Notes: generated from the sequence alone by a model not told the origin. A stretch of DNA of 64,000 nt from Peribacillus frigoritolerans (GCF_004358755.1 NZ_SMZY01000001.1:124001-188000), one strand, 5' to 3'; shown: positions 9,726 through 18,320, counted from the first letter of the stretch. Numbers and translations: made by a program.

Positions 9726-10045
9726 GGCTCTATCGCCCAACGCTTCTGCCAGAAAGGATTTGTCTGCCTGCGCTAACCGTGCGATTCCGCTTTTCCTGTT
9801 GTCCAGCTCCACCTCCTAGCCCCTCGGCCAGAACAAATTCCCCAAAAAGGCGGAACCGGACTTTTCGGGTGAATTCTTATCTGTCTGTCCGAGTCTGAAC
9901 AGTCGGTTCCGCTTTTCTTGTTGTCCAGTTCCATCGCCCAACTCCTCGGCCAGAACGGCTCCGTCTGTAAAGGCAAAAAGCGCCTTTTCAGCCGGATCCT
10001 TATCTGTCTGCCTGCGCTAAACGGGCGATTCCGCTTTTCTTTGTT
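9726..10045 (+). repeat. Tandem block of three GTCCAG-type intergenic repeats
   Basis: The lonB-lonA gap holds no gene. Copy A (about 9726-9800) is internally deleted. Copy B (9801-9922) and copy C (9923-10045) both run from GTCCAG(C/T)TCCA through CTCGGCCAGAAC and TTATCTGTCTG to a GATTCCGCTTTTC- or GGTTCCGCTTTTC-like end. Each has inner arms able to fold back on themselves. The same element family occurs near 15.4, 25.2, 26.0 and 45.5 kb. Confidence 0.8.
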
Positions 10046-10121
10046 CCACGGAAGTAATTTCTTTAGTCTTCTGACCGAGGAAAGGGTATACTACATAAGG
10101 TAACACTATATGATTTACAAA

Positions 10122-10150
10122 TAGACACTGTTTTGCCGATGAGATAGAAT
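10122..10150 (+). promoter_or_regulatory. Candidate sigma-A promoter for lonA
   Basis: TAGACA (10122-10127), 17 bp, TAGAAT (10145-10150): one mismatch in each hexamer. A second -10-like TATAAT at 10175-10180 is paired with TTGTAC (10150-10155) only at a 19-bp spacing, so it is a weaker alternative. Confidence 0.5.
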
Positions 10151-10213
10151 TGTACAAGAATGAACTCATTATATTATAATGATTGATACTAAAGTCATGG
10201 AGGTGTATGACAG

Positions 10214-12538
10214 TTGGCGAAAAAAGAAGAGAAAATCGTCCCCCTCCTACCTCTTAGAGGATTGTTAGTGTACCCGACAATGGTACTTCACCTTGATGTA
10301 GGACGCGAAAAATCCGTACAGGCGCTTGAGAAAGCGATGATGGATGATCATATAATCTTTTTAACAACTCAACGTGATATTTCAATTGATGAACCAACCG
10401 AAGAAGATATCTTTACAGTAGGAACATTGACGAAAATTAAACAAATGCTGAAGCTTCCTAACGGAACTATCCGAGTTCTCGTAGAAGGCATGCAGCGCGG
10501 GAAAATCACTAAATATGTAGATGAAGGTGACTATTTTGCAGTCGGTGCTGCTTCCTTAGAAGAAAGCACAGAAAAAGACGCAGAAGATGAAGCGCTTATG
10601 AGAACGCTGCTCGATCACTTTGATCAATACATAAAGCTGTCAAAAAAAATATCCGGCGAAACCTTTTCAACTGTAACAGATATTAATGAGCCAGGCAGAA
10701 TGGCCGACATTGTCGCATCTCATCTGCCGCTTAAATTGAAAGAAAAACAGGAAGTTCTCGAAACACTGGATATTAAAGAGCGGCTAAACCGTGTCATTGA
10801 AATCATTCATAATGAAAAAGAAGTGCTTCAGCTTGAAAAGAAAATCGGCCAGCGTGTGAAACGGTCAATGGAGCGGACGCAAAAGGAATACTATCTCCGC
10901 GAACAAATGAAGGCGATTCAAAAAGAGCTTGGCGATAAAGAAGGCAAAACGGGTGAAGTGGATATTCTGAACGAGAAGATTGAAAAGGCCGGCATGCCGG
11001 ACCATATCAAACTTACTGCTTTAAAAGAGCTGGAACGATATGAAAAGGTTCCTTCGACCTCAGCCGAGAGTTCTGTTGTCCGCAATTATCTCGAATGGCT
11101 TATCTCATTGCCTTGGTCTAATGCAACAGTTGACCGTCTTGATTTAAAACGTGCAGAAACGATTTTGGACGAGGATCACTACGGGCTTGAAAAAGTAAAA
11201 GACCGTGTTCTTGAATACTTGGCCGTCCAAAAACTGACAAACTCGCTAAAAGGACCGATTTTATGCTTATCAGGGCCTCCGGGAGTAGGGAAAACATCCC
11301 TTGCCCGTTCAGTTGCTAAGTCTTTAGACCGGAATTTCGTGCGCATTTCACTCGGAGGAGTACGGGATGAATCTGAAATCCGCGGTCACCGCCGGACGTA
11401 TGTCGGTGCAATGCCGGGACGCATTATTCAGGGCATGAAAAAAGCGGGTACCATTAACCCTGTTTTTTTACTTGATGAAATTGATAAAATGTCCAATGAT
11501 TTCAGAGGAGATCCTTCATCAGCCTTGCTCGAGGTTCTAGATCCGGAACAAAATCATACGTTCAGCGATCATTACATTGAAGAGACCTATGATTTATCTA
11601 AAGTCATGTTTATCGCTACGGCAAATAACCTGTCAACCATACCTGGCCCATTGCGTGACCGAATGGAGATTATCACGATTGCAGGCTATACAGAAATTGA
11701 AAAAATTCATATAGCCAAGGATCATCTGCTGTCTAAGCTGTTAAAAGATCATGGTTTGAAAAAGTCTAATTTGCAAATCCGTGAGTCAGCTATACAAAAT
11801 ATCATTCGCTATCATACCCGTGAAGCAGGAGTCAGAAGTCTTGAAAGACAGCTTGCAGCGATTTGCCGAAAAGCAGCCAAGCAAATTGTTGCTGAGGAAC
11901 GCAAAAAAATTATCGTAACAGACAAAAATCTTGCTGATTATTTAGGAAAGAACAAGTTCCGTTACGGTCAGGCTGAGCTGGAAGATCAAATTGGAGTTGC
12001 AACCGGCCTTGCTTATACAACTGTAGGCGGAGACACGCTCTCAATTGAAGTATCGTTATCACCTGGAAAAGGCAAGCTGATTTTAACCGGAAAGCTTGGC
12101 GATGTCATGAAAGAATCTGCACAGGCAGCATTCAGCTTTATCCGCTCACGCGCAAAAGAGCTGAATATTGCTGAGAATTTTCATGAATTGCATGATATTC
12201 ATATTCATGTTCCAGAAGGTGCAGTTCCAAAGGATGGCCCTTCAGCAGGAATTACAATGGCAACAGCGCTGATTTCAGCTTTGACCGGAAGACCGGTCAG
12301 AAAAGAAGTCGGCATGACCGGAGAAATTACATTAAGAGGAAGAGTTCTGCCAATCGGCGGATTAAAAGAAAAAACGCTGAGTGCACACCGGGCAGGATTA
12401 ACAAAGATCATTATGCCAAAGGACAATGAAAAAGATATTGAAGATATCCCTGAAAGTGTCCGCAATGATTTAACATTTGTGCCTGTATCACACCTTGATG
12501 AAGTGCTGCAGCATGCGTTAGTAGGAGAGAATGAATGA
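10214..12538 (+). CDS. lonA: ATP-dependent protease La (Lon)
   Basis: A cytosolic AAA+ protease for damaged and regulatory proteins. The 774 residues are the usual LonA length: N-terminal LON substrate domain (about 8-200), a coiled linker, the AAA+ core with Walker [12 protein letters not shown] near residue 354 and Walker [10 protein letters not shown] near 418, and the protease domain with catalytic S677 (KDGPSAG) and K718 (GGLKEK). The start is TTG 10214, preceded by GGAGGTG at an 8-nt spacing. The stop overlaps the engB start in ATGA, so the two genes are co-transcribed. Confidence 0.97.
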   Translation: MAKKEEKIVPLLPLRGLLVYPTMVLHLDVGREKSVQALEKAMMDDHIIFLTTQRDISIDEPTEEDIFTVGTLTKIKQMLKLPNGTIRVLVEGMQRGKITKYVDEGDYFAVGAASLEESTEKDAEDEALMRTLLDHFDQYIKLSKKISGETFSTVTDINEPGRMADIVASHLPLKLKEKQEVLETLDIKERLNRVIEIIHNEKEVLQLEKKIGQRVKRSMERTQKEYYLREQMKAIQKELGDKEGKTGEVDILNEKIEKAGMPDHIKLTALKELERYEKVPSTSAESSVVRNYLEWLISLPWSNATVDRLDLKRAETILDEDHYGLEKVKDRVLEYLAVQKLTNSLKGPILCLSGPPGVGKTSLARSVAKSLDRNFVRISLGGVRDESEIRGHRRTYVGAMPGRIIQGMKKAGTINPVFLLDEIDKMSNDFRGDPSSALLEVLDPEQNHTFSDHYIEETYDLSKVMFIATANNLSTIPGPLRDRMEIITIAGYTEIEKIHIAKDHLLSKLLKDHGLKKSNLQIRESAIQNIIRYHTREAGVRSLERQLAAICRKAAKQIVAEERKKIIVTDKNLADYLGKNKFRYGQAELEDQIGVATGLAYTTVGGDTLSIEVSLSPGKGKLILTGKLGDVMKESAQAAFSFIRSRAKELNIAENFHELHDIHIHVPEGAVPKDGPSAGITMATALISALTGRPVRKEVGMTGEITLRGRVLPIGGLKEKTLSAHRAGLTKIIMPKDNEKDIEDIPESVRNDLTFVPVSHLDEVLQHALVGENE

Positions 12539-13128
12539 AAGTAACAAGTTCCGAGATTGTCATCAGTGCAGTAAAGCCCGAGCAGTATCCAGATCTGGAA
12601 TTGCCGGAAATTGCTCTTGCAGGACGATCAAACGTAGGAAAATCATCGTTTATCAATAAATTGCTGAACCGGAAAAACCTGGCGCGGACGTCATCCAAGC
12701 CAGGTAAAACCCAAACCTTAAATTTTTATATCATTAATGAAGTGCTTCATTTTGTCGATGTGCCGGGTTATGGCTACGCAAAAGTTTCAAAATCGGAGCG
12801 GGATGCATGGGGAAAAATGATTGAAACGTATTTCACAAATCGCAGACAGCTTTGTGCGGCTGTTTTACTAGTTGACCTGCGCCATGCGCCTTCAAAAGAT
12901 GATGTGATGATGTACGAGTTTCTTAAACACTATGATATCCCGACAATCGTAGTTGCCACTAAAGCCGATAAAATTCCTAAAGGCAAATGGCAGAAACATA
13001 TGAAGGTTGTCAGAGAAACACTGAACAAGGATCCAGATGATCCGCTAATTTGCTTCTCCTCTGAAACCGGACAGGGCAAAGTAGAAGCCTGGTCTGCAAT
13101 TGAGCATTATACGAATTTAAAGAAATAA
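12535..13128 (+). CDS. engB: Ribosome-biogenesis GTP-binding protein EngB/YsxC
   Basis: An essential TrmE-Era-type GTPase needed for 50S subunit assembly. The 197-residue product shows G1 [10 protein letters not shown] near residue 30, the G2-region threonine in SKPGKTQT, G3 DVPGYG near 76 and G4 TKADK near 143. The ATG overlaps the lonA stop by 4 bp, and a bidirectional terminator follows. The same lonA-ysxC pairing occurs in B. subtilis. Confidence 0.96.
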   Translation: MKVTSSEIVISAVKPEQYPDLELPEIALAGRSNVGKSSFINKLLNRKNLARTSSKPGKTQTLNFYIINEVLHFVDVPGYGYAKVSKSERDAWGKMIETYFTNRRQLCAAVLLVDLRHAPSKDDVMMYEFLKHYDIPTIVVATKADKIPKGKWQKHMKVVRETLNKDPDDPLICFSSETGQGKVEAWSAIEHYTNLKK

Positions 13129-13178
13129 GATGGAACCAGCCTGGGGGCTGTTGATCATTTAATTAGTAATTTCTAAAA

Positions 13179-13213
13179 CCTGTGCAGGATATTATTATGC
13201 ACAGGTTTTTTTA
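13179..13213. terminator. Bidirectional terminator between engB and the GerP-like cluster
   Basis: CCTGTGCA and TGCACAGG pair across an 11-nt loop. Seven T residues follow on the plus strand. Read on the minus strand, the same stem ends in TTTTAG, so it can also stop the convergent gene that ends at 13263. Confidence 0.85.
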
Positions 13214-13262
13214 TTGGGGAATTCTTAATTGAGATGGTTTTATCGATAGGTCAGCTCCTTGT

Positions 13263-13901
13263 TTATTTGGGTTCATGATCATCCTCCGCGTCTTTCTTTT
13301 GCTCCTCCTTCAACCACTTAAGCCATTCAGGATGCTGTTGATGGGGGCTTTCATTGAAGACGTCTACTGCATCCCGTTCCTCTTGGTGTGAAAGAATATC
13401 ATGAATATCATTTCCATCACCCAGGATGTTGCCGAATCCTTGATTATGCTTGCTGCTGCTTGTGAAGTTAGTCGGGAAGTTATTGCCGAAGTTTACAGCA
13501 GAAGCCGCTTCAACAGCGCCGATATGGATATCACCGATGCTGAAAGCTGAAGAGAAGGTGTGATTCTTATCAGGATGATGGGAGCTTTTTTTAATTCCGC
13601 TGAATTTATAAGGAATGTACTTTCCATTGATCCGAATAGTAATATCTTCTTGACTAGGACCCCTTTTAGATTTTTGAGAAGTCCTTGTAAGAAACGTATT
13701 TCCTATATTCATCGTTCCGCTTAACTGCTTAACATCCACATTTTTTAAACGATAGGACAGCTCACGAATGTTCATCGTTTCAACACGATCTATATGAAAG
13801 GTTTGGTTAGCCGGGTGAGCGTTAACCTTTTCCTCTAATGCATCAAGCCTCTTTTCAATTCTATTAAGCAATTTTAGTAATGTATTATCTTCCAGTGTCA
13901 T
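13263..13901 (-). CDS. GerPC-like protein fused to a short GerP-like repeat domain
   Basis: A 212-residue protein, not recognised by a specific name. Residues about 8-28 form a coiled coil (LLNRIEKRLDALEEKV). The segment RVETMNIRELSYRLKNVDV with SGTMNIGNTF resembles the core of GerPC, a protein of the gerP operon needed for nutrient access through the spore coat. Residues about 130-180 carry the motif shared by the four neighbouring small proteins (VNFGNNFPTNF, then HNQGFGNILGDGN). The C-terminus is charged. The ATG is preceded by AAGGGATG. I infer a spore-coat role; GerPC-like plus repeat-domain architecture was not known to me. Confidence 0.6.
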   Translation of the reverse strand: MTLEDNTLLKLLNRIEKRLDALEEKVNAHPANQTFHIDRVETMNIRELSYRLKNVDVKQLSGTMNIGNTFLTRTSQKSKRGPSQEDITIRINGKYIPYKFSGIKKSSHHPDKNHTFSSAFSIGDIHIGAVEAASAVNFGNNFPTNFTSSSKHNQGFGNILGDGNDIHDILSHQEERDAVDVFNESPHQQHPEWLKWLKEEQKKDAEDDHEPK

Positions 13902-13919
13902 ACCGTTTCATCCCTTTTG

Positions 13920-13948
13920 CACGTTCCGCCCAACTGAAACATATAATG
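13920..13948 (+). promoter_or_regulatory. Sigma-K-like promoter for the 13985 gene
   Basis: CACG (13920-13923), 16 bp, CATATAATG (13940-13948). This fits the mother-cell sigma-K pattern mACm-N16-CATAnnnTA with a mismatch in each element. The closely similar site at 15125-15153 is a full match, which strengthens this one. Confidence 0.45.
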
Positions 13949-13984
13949 AAAGGCGGATCGAATATTTGAATTGAGGGAGGAAAT

Positions 13985-14248
13985 ATGAGAATAAACCATC
14001 ATTCCTCAGAAATCAGCTTTACTGATCTTAACGTGCATGAAGTTGCAGATAATGCGGGTATTTTTATTGGAAGAAACCGGCAGATTAATTGGAATACCTC
14101 GATCGGCAGCCTTCACTCCGGCTTCGGCACCGTTTCAGGCAATAACAACGAAATTGCTAATAATACACATCTTGTACTGCATGATCATTTAAAAAAATCA
14201 CCTGAACAGGTGCTTCAGCAAATCATGAAGGGAAAAGAAGCCACTTAA
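13985..14248 (+). CDS. Small GerP-like repeat-motif protein (plus strand)
   Basis: An 87-residue protein of unknown name. It carries the cluster motif in full: strand-like ISFTDLNVHEV, NAGIFIGRNRQINW, then HSGFGTVSGNNNEI. After the motif comes a basic/amphipathic tail (KKSPEQVLQQIMKGKE). GGGAGGAAAT precedes the ATG. No signal peptide or membrane segment. The overall pattern recalls GerPB/GerPD-type proteins (short beta-rich start, then NSxxxxIG), but similarity is weak. It is the only forward gene of the cluster, and its stop overlaps that of the next, convergent gene. Confidence 0.65.
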   Translation: MRINHHSSEISFTDLNVHEVADNAGIFIGRNRQINWNTSIGSLHSGFGTVSGNNNEIANNTHLVLHDHLKKSPEQVLQQIMKGKEAT

Positions 14249-14466
14249 TGCTGGTCTTTATCATCATCATCAGCTTTCTTATCCTGAGTTTCTGCCACTG
14301 TGATATTATGATGAATTTTATTGGAATTTCCTCTTATTCTTCCAAATCCTTCATGCATTCTCGATTTATTGGTCCATTTATATTGAAAGTTCTCGCCATA
14401 AAATAAACCAGAGCTATTTTGAATCTGATTTACATGAACCGATTGAAAATAAATTTTCGCCATCAT
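14245..14466 (-). CDS. Small GerP-like repeat-motif protein
   Basis: A 73-residue paralogue of its neighbours: IYFQSVHVNQI, SSGLFYGENFQYKW, HEGFGRIRGNSNKI, then an acidic Asp/Lys-rich tail (KKADDDDKDQ). Tandem ATGs (14466, 14463) follow GAGAGGGG. Its 3' end overlaps the convergent 13985 gene by 4 bp so that the two stop codons share bases. Function unknown; a spore-coat role is inferred from the cluster. Confidence 0.62.
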   Translation of the reverse strand: MMAKIYFQSVHVNQIQNSSGLFYGENFQYKWTNKSRMHEGFGRIRGNSNKIHHNITVAETQDKKADDDDKDQH

Positions 14467-14550
14467 GCAGCCCCTCTCTCAGGCTTGTCCCTGGACGATC
14501 TTTTTCCTTACTTAGATATATATAGAAACTCCTGTTGAAGTATGCCCTTA

Positions 14551-14584
14551 ATAAAAAGAAACCATCCGGCTAAGATGGTTTCTT
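14551..14584 (-). terminator. Terminator of the 15090-14587 operon
   Basis: On the minus strand AAGAAACCATC, a 7-nt loop and GATGGTTTCTT form a perfect 11-bp stem followed by TTTATT. It separates the upstream two-gene unit from the 14466 gene. Confidence 0.88.
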
Positions 14585-14586
14585 AA

Positions 14587-14847
14587 TTAATTTTGATTGA
14601 CAGGCTGATCATTCGAACCTTGATTCTGCGAGAAATCTGAATCCATCACATCGTTATCATGCACGAAATTTGCATTGTGAATGGATACATTATCCGAACC
14701 GATGATTTTACCGAATCCCGCATTGCTCTTCATACCGACGGTCCAGTCATATTGAGTATTTGTTCCTGTGAACACACCTGAATTGGCAGATAGTGAAGTT
14801 ATATTGATATTGGTAAATTGAATGGTTAAATTTTTCATATCATTCAT
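14587..14847 (-). CDS. Small GerP-like repeat-motif protein
   Basis: An 86-residue paralogue: LTIQFTNINITSL, NSGVFTGTNTQYDW, NAGFGKIIGSDN, then an Asn/Gln/Asp-rich tail. The first ATG (14847) begins directly after the stop codon of the preceding gene with no recognisable Shine-Dalgarno. A second ATG three codons in is equally possible. Translation therefore probably depends on coupling to the upstream gene. Function unknown; GerPB/GerPD-like by pattern. Confidence 0.62.
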   Translation of the reverse strand: MNDMKNLTIQFTNINITSLSANSGVFTGTNTQYDWTVGMKSNAGFGKIIGSDNVSIHNANFVHDNDVMDSDFSQNQGSNDQPVNQN

Positions 14848-15090
14848 CTAAATCTGTGATACTGGCTGGGGATTAATATTTTCCGGCTGGGAAATCGCCA
14901 TATCGAATAAATCCTGATCATTTATAATATTTGTGCATCCAATGGCACATGAATTAACGTAATTACCGTTCCCGGAATTAAATTTCCCCTGGGCATTCCA
15001 ATCCGGCTGGCTGTTCTGCCCTGAAGAAATGATTGAATTCGCAGACATGCTCACCACATTAATCTGATTAAAAACGACGGATACTGGCAC
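14848..15090 (-). CDS. Divergent small GerP-like protein with a cysteine pair
   Basis: An 80-residue first gene of a two-gene unit. It keeps the N-terminal half of the cluster motif (VVFNQINVVSM, NSIISSGQNSQPDW). The GFG element has become NSGNGNYVNSCAIGC, bringing in two cysteines four residues apart. The C-terminus has a Pro/Gln-rich tail. The start is GTG 15090, preceded by TGGAGGA at a good distance. A full-consensus sigma-K-like promoter lies 35-60 bp upstream. Function unknown; the cysteines could allow cross-linking in a spore coat, which is speculation. Confidence 0.6.
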   Translation of the reverse strand: MPVSVVFNQINVVSMSANSIISSGQNSQPDWNAQGKFNSGNGNYVNSCAIGCTNIINDQDLFDMAISQPENINPQPVSQI

Positions 15091-15124
15091 AATTCAATCC
15101 TCCATTTCTTCTGCAATTTTACCT

Positions 15125-15153
15125 TATTATATGTTTGCGGTAAGGTTAGTGTG
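15125..15153 (-). promoter_or_regulatory. Sigma-K-like promoter for the 15090-14587 genes
   Basis: On the minus strand, CACA, a 16-bp spacer and CATATAATA match mACm-N16-CATAnnnTA at every defined base. Sigma-K drives late mother-cell coat genes, including gerP in B. subtilis. Confidence 0.6.
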
Positions 15154-15302
15154 AATTCTTGTGTTATTTCTGATCACATTCGGAGATTCATATACGGGAA
15201 GATTGCTATTTCTTTTACCTATCCAAAAAGATGGAAAAAGATTATTCACAGATCGGCAGAAAAATAAAAGGGTGAAAATTGCTGATTAATCAAGAAAAAA
15301 CA

Positions 15303-15338
15303 GTCAAAAGGGAAAGGAGCTGATTCTCCTTTCCCTTT
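15303..15338 (-). terminator. Terminator downstream of ysxD-like gene
   Basis: AAAGGGAAAGGAG and CTCCTTTCCCTTT form a perfect 13-bp stem with a 6-nt loop. On the minus strand it is followed by T-rich sequence. The rest of the 15091-15413 gap contains only the sigma-K-like site and a repeat remnant. Confidence 0.8.
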
Positions 15339-15378
15339 ATCAACAGCTGCAAATTATATGGAGATTGTTCAATATCTC

Positions 15379-15407
15379 CGGACTAAACGGACAATTCCGC
15401 TTTTTTA
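15379..15407 (+). repeat. Remnant of the GTCCAG-type repeat
   Basis: GGACTAAACGGACAATTCCGCTTTTTT resembles the right end of repeat copy C near 10.0 kb (CGCTAAACGGGCGATTCCGCTTTTC). Only the end is left. Confidence 0.5.
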
Positions 15408-15413
15408 CATAAG

Positions 15414-15899
15414 TTACTTCTTTTTCAGAAACAATAAGTAAAAACCTCCAAGAATTAGCAGGACAGGCCAAAATTTCTGGGCAACCTGCACTCCCTGCTC
15501 AACCCATCCAAGGCCATTGATGATCGAGTCAAATGAGTGGAGAAAAACAGCGAGCAGGAGTAAAATAAATCCCTGTACAGACCCGGTCTTTGTTTTAGCT
15601 GAACGGAGGATTATGCCAAGCCCGATGATAAAGGTAATGGCAGGTGCATGCTCCGGCCAGTTTGGGAACTGTCCGATGCAAAGGAAATGGACTCCAAGGC
15701 CGGCAAGAAGGATGCCTGGAAGAATAGCATTATCATCCTGATCAAAATGGCCGCCGATCAGAAATGCCAGTCCAAACAGAATTAAGAGTGTCTGCCATGA
15801 CTGCTGCTGATCAAACAGCTGAATCTGAAAGGTTTCCAGCGCGTAGTAAAAACCAATCGCCAGCAGGGCATAGGCAGAGAAATTTGTCGATTTTTTCAT
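15414..15899 (-). CDS. ysxD: Conserved membrane protein (YsxD-like)
   Basis: A 161-residue, very hydrophobic protein with about five membrane segments, ending in FWPVLLILGGFYLLFLKKK. That ending is typical of LiaF/DUF5668-type transmembrane repeats. It sits between engB and hemA, where B. subtilis has ysxD, hence the tentative name. AGAGGTG precedes the ATG. The biochemical role is unknown. Confidence 0.7.
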   Translation of the reverse strand: MKKSTNFSAYALLAIGFYYALETFQIQLFDQQQSWQTLLILFGLAFLIGGHFDQDDNAILPGILLAGLGVHFLCIGQFPNWPEHAPAITFIIGLGIILRSAKTKTGSVQGFILLLLAVFLHSFDSIINGLGWVEQGVQVAQKFWPVLLILGGFYLLFLKKK

Positions 15900-15932
15900 T
15901 GATTTTCACCTCTAAATAGAACGATTTCCTTG

Positions 15933-15962
15933 ATTGTAAGCACTTTTTTTGGTATTGTTCAA
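15933..15962 (-). promoter_or_regulatory. Candidate sigma-A promoter for ysxD-like gene
   Basis: On the minus strand TTGAAC, an 18-bp spacer and TACAAT lie 34 bp or more upstream of the start. Confidence 0.5.
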
Positions 15963-16067
15963 GGTGGACGAATATGTAACAGCTTTTGCTTTTAAATAGT
16001 ATCATACCATAGACAAACAAGCTTTCAAGAACTGTTCACATTTAAAAAAAGAGAAAAATGCAGGTCA

Positions 16068-16076
16068 TGGTATAAT
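16068..16076 (+). promoter_or_regulatory. Extended -10 promoter for the hem operon
   Basis: TGGTATAAT is a perfect extended -10 element about 37 bp before the hemA ATG. No convincing -35 hexamer is present at the right distance, consistent with an extended -10 promoter. I could not find a clear PerR-type box. Confidence 0.6.
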
Positions 16077-16112
16077 GGTAATAGTATTCTTGTATGTGGG
16101 GTGTATAGGATC

Positions 16113-17468
16113 ATGCATATTTTAGTTGTAGGCTTAAATTATAAAACTGCCCCTGTCGAAATCCGTGAAAAATTAACATTTAATCCAAATGAGCTTGGAG
16201 ATGCAATGAAAGCTTTGAAAGGCAAGAAAAGCATCTTGGAGAATATCATTGTTTCGACTTGTAATCGGACAGAAATTTATACTGTTGTGGACCAGCTTCA
16301 TACTGGCCGTTATTATATTAAAGCATTTTTAGCAGAGTGGTTTGGAATCGACAAAGATTCTTTTTCACCCTTTTTAACGATGTATGAAAATGATGGAGCA
16401 ATCGATCATTTATTCAGCGTTTCATGCGGACTTGATTCTATGGTGCTTGGTGAAACCCAGATCCTTGGACAAGTCCGGTCAAGCTTCATGCTTGGACAAA
16501 CGGAAGACACAATTGGTACGGTCTTTCAGCATCTGTTTAAACAAGCCATCACACTTGCCAAAAAAGCACACTCAGAGACAGATATTGGCGCAAATGCCGT
16601 TTCTGTCAGCTATGCTGCTGTAGAGCTTGCAAAGAAAATCTTTGGAGATTTATCATCCAAGCATGTTCTTATTCTCGGGGCAGGCAAAATGGGAGAGCTT
16701 GCTGTGCAGAATCTGCATGGAAGCGGAGTGCGCAAAGTGACAGTCATCAACCGCACATTTGAAAAAGCAGAGCTTCTGGCTAAAAAATTCAGCGGCAGCG
16801 CAAAAAGCATGAATGAACTTCAATGTGCACTTGTTGAAGCTGATATCCTGATCAGTTCTACAGGCTCTAAAGAATTTGTTATTACGAAGGAAATCATGGC
16901 AGGGGTCGAAAAAATGAGAAAGGGCAAACCGCTGTTTATGGTGGATATTGCTGTTCCCCGTGATCTTGATCCTGCACTTGATGAGCTTGAAAGTGTCTTT
17001 TTATATGATATTGATGATCTGCAGGGAATTGTGGATGCAAATCTTCAAGAAAGACAAAAGGCAGCCGAAGAGATTGGAATTATGGTTGAAGGTGAGATCG
17101 TTGCCTTTAAACAGTGGCTCAGCACACTTGGTGTTGTTCCTGTCATTTCCGCTCTTCGTCAAAAAGCACTTGGTATTCAGGCTGAGACAATGCAAAGCCT
17201 TGAACGGAAGATGCCAAATCTTACAGAACGTGAATTAAAACTTTTAAACAAGCATACGAAAAGCATCATCAATCAAATGCTCCGTGATCCAATATTAAAA
17301 GTGAAAGAATTGTCTGCAGCACCTGATGCAGATCACACGCTGGATCTTTTCATGAAAATCTTTGATATTGAAGAAGCGGTAGAAGAGCAAAAAAGACAAG
17401 AAAACTCAATTTCTTTAAGCAGCTCAAAAGCACCGATTGAGCAAGCAAAAGCTTCACTTCAATCGTAA
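16113..17468 (+). CDS. hemA: Glutamyl-tRNA reductase
   Basis: This enzyme makes glutamate-1-semialdehyde from glutamyl-tRNA with NADPH, the committed heme step. The catalytic cysteine is C50 in STCNRTEIY. The segment [10 protein letters not shown] near residue 114 and the Rossmann motif [11 protein letters not shown] follow. The start is set at ATG 16113 ([14 protein letters not shown]), as in other HemA proteins; the frame also reaches GTG 16101, but GGGGTG then serves as the ribosome site. The product has 451 residues. First gene of hemAXCDBL. Confidence 0.96.
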   Translation: MHILVVGLNYKTAPVEIREKLTFNPNELGDAMKALKGKKSILENIIVSTCNRTEIYTVVDQLHTGRYYIKAFLAEWFGIDKDSFSPFLTMYENDGAIDHLFSVSCGLDSMVLGETQILGQVRSSFMLGQTEDTIGTVFQHLFKQAITLAKKAHSETDIGANAVSVSYAAVELAKKIFGDLSSKHVLILGAGKMGELAVQNLHGSGVRKVTVINRTFEKAELLAKKFSGSAKSMNELQCALVEADILISSTGSKEFVITKEIMAGVEKMRKGKPLFMVDIAVPRDLDPALDELESVFLYDIDDLQGIVDANLQERQKAAEEIGIMVEGEIVAFKQWLSTLGVVPVISALRQKALGIQAETMQSLERKMPNLTERELKLLNKHTKSIINQMLRDPILKVKELSAAPDADHTLDLFMKIFDIEEAVEEQKRQENSISLSSSKAPIEQAKASLQS

Positions 17469-17486
17469 GTGAGAGGAATTTGATTT

Positions 17487-18320
17487 ATGCCAGAGATGAG
17501 TTTAACAAGAATCAATGAATTAATTATTATTATCTATGCGTTTAGTGTTCTCTTTTTTTTCATAGATTTTATTCATAACAACCGGAAGGCAAACAAGATT
17601 GCTTTCTGGTTGCTTTCTATTGTTTGGCTGCTGCAAACAATTTTTTTGTTTTATCAAATGTTTACAACCGGAAGATTTCCAATCTTGAATATTTCTGAAG
17701 GCTTGTATTTTTATTCGTGGGTGCTTGTTACGCTGTCAGTTGTATTAAACCGCTTTCTAAGAGTGGACTTTATTATCTTTTTTACAAACGTCTTAGGGTT
17801 TATTATGCTATCAATTCATACATTTGCTCCTTCTCAGTATGAATCGGCAGCTGTTTCAGGTCAGCTGATCTCTGAACTGCTGTTTATCCACATTACGATG
17901 GCCATTCTCTCATATGGGGCATTCACGCTGTCATTCGTTTTTTCCCTGCTTTACTTGATTCAATTCAATCTGCTGAAAAAGAAAAAATGGGGAAAGCAAT
18001 TACTCCGAATCGATGATTTGGCAAAGCTTGATCATATGTCATATGTATTAAATGTCATTGGAGTACCAATGCTGTTATTAAGCTTAATTCTAGGAGTTAT
18101 TTGGGCCTATTTGAAACTTCCAAACTTTCACTGGTACGATGCAAAAGTGCTTGGATCCTTTATGATGCTCCTCGTTTATAGTTTTTATTTATACAGCCGC
18201 ATTGTGAAAGAGTGGCAGGGCAAGCAGGTTGCTTACTTAAATGCAGCATCCTTTTTAATTCTATTAATTAATTTCTTCTTATTTGGAAGTTTGTCCCGGT
18301 TTCATATATGGGATTCATAA
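17487..18320 (+). CDS. hemX: HemX, membrane regulator of HemA level
   Basis: A 277-residue integral membrane protein with about eight hydrophobic segments. It belongs to the cytochrome c assembly (CcsA/ResC-like) superfamily, with HITMAILSYGAFTLSFVFSL in the core. In B. subtilis HemX lowers the cellular amount of HemA. It lies 18 bp after hemA behind GAGAGGAA. Whether it binds heme cannot be seen from sequence alone. Confidence 0.9.
   Translation: MPEMSLTRINELIIIIYAFSVLFFFIDFIHNNRKANKIAFWLLSIVWLLQTIFLFYQMFTTGRFPILNISEGLYFYSWVLVTLSVVLNRFLRVDFIIFFTNVLGFIMLSIHTFAPSQYESAAVSGQLISELLFIHITMAILSYGAFTLSFVFSLLYLIQFNLLKKKKWGKQLLRIDDLAKLDHMSYVLNVIGVPMLLLSLILGVIWAYLKLPNFHWYDAKVLGSFMMLLVYSFYLYSRIVKEWQGKQVAYLNAASFLILLINFFLFGSLSRFHIWDS

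Noticed and set aside
9726-10045. CRISPR array
   Set aside because: The copies are about 120 bp, directly adjacent, diverged and without regular spacers; no cas genes nearby.
9773-10103. Short frames on both strands in the lonB-lonA gap
   Set aside because: They arise from the tandem repeat copies and share repeated peptide fragments; no start signals.
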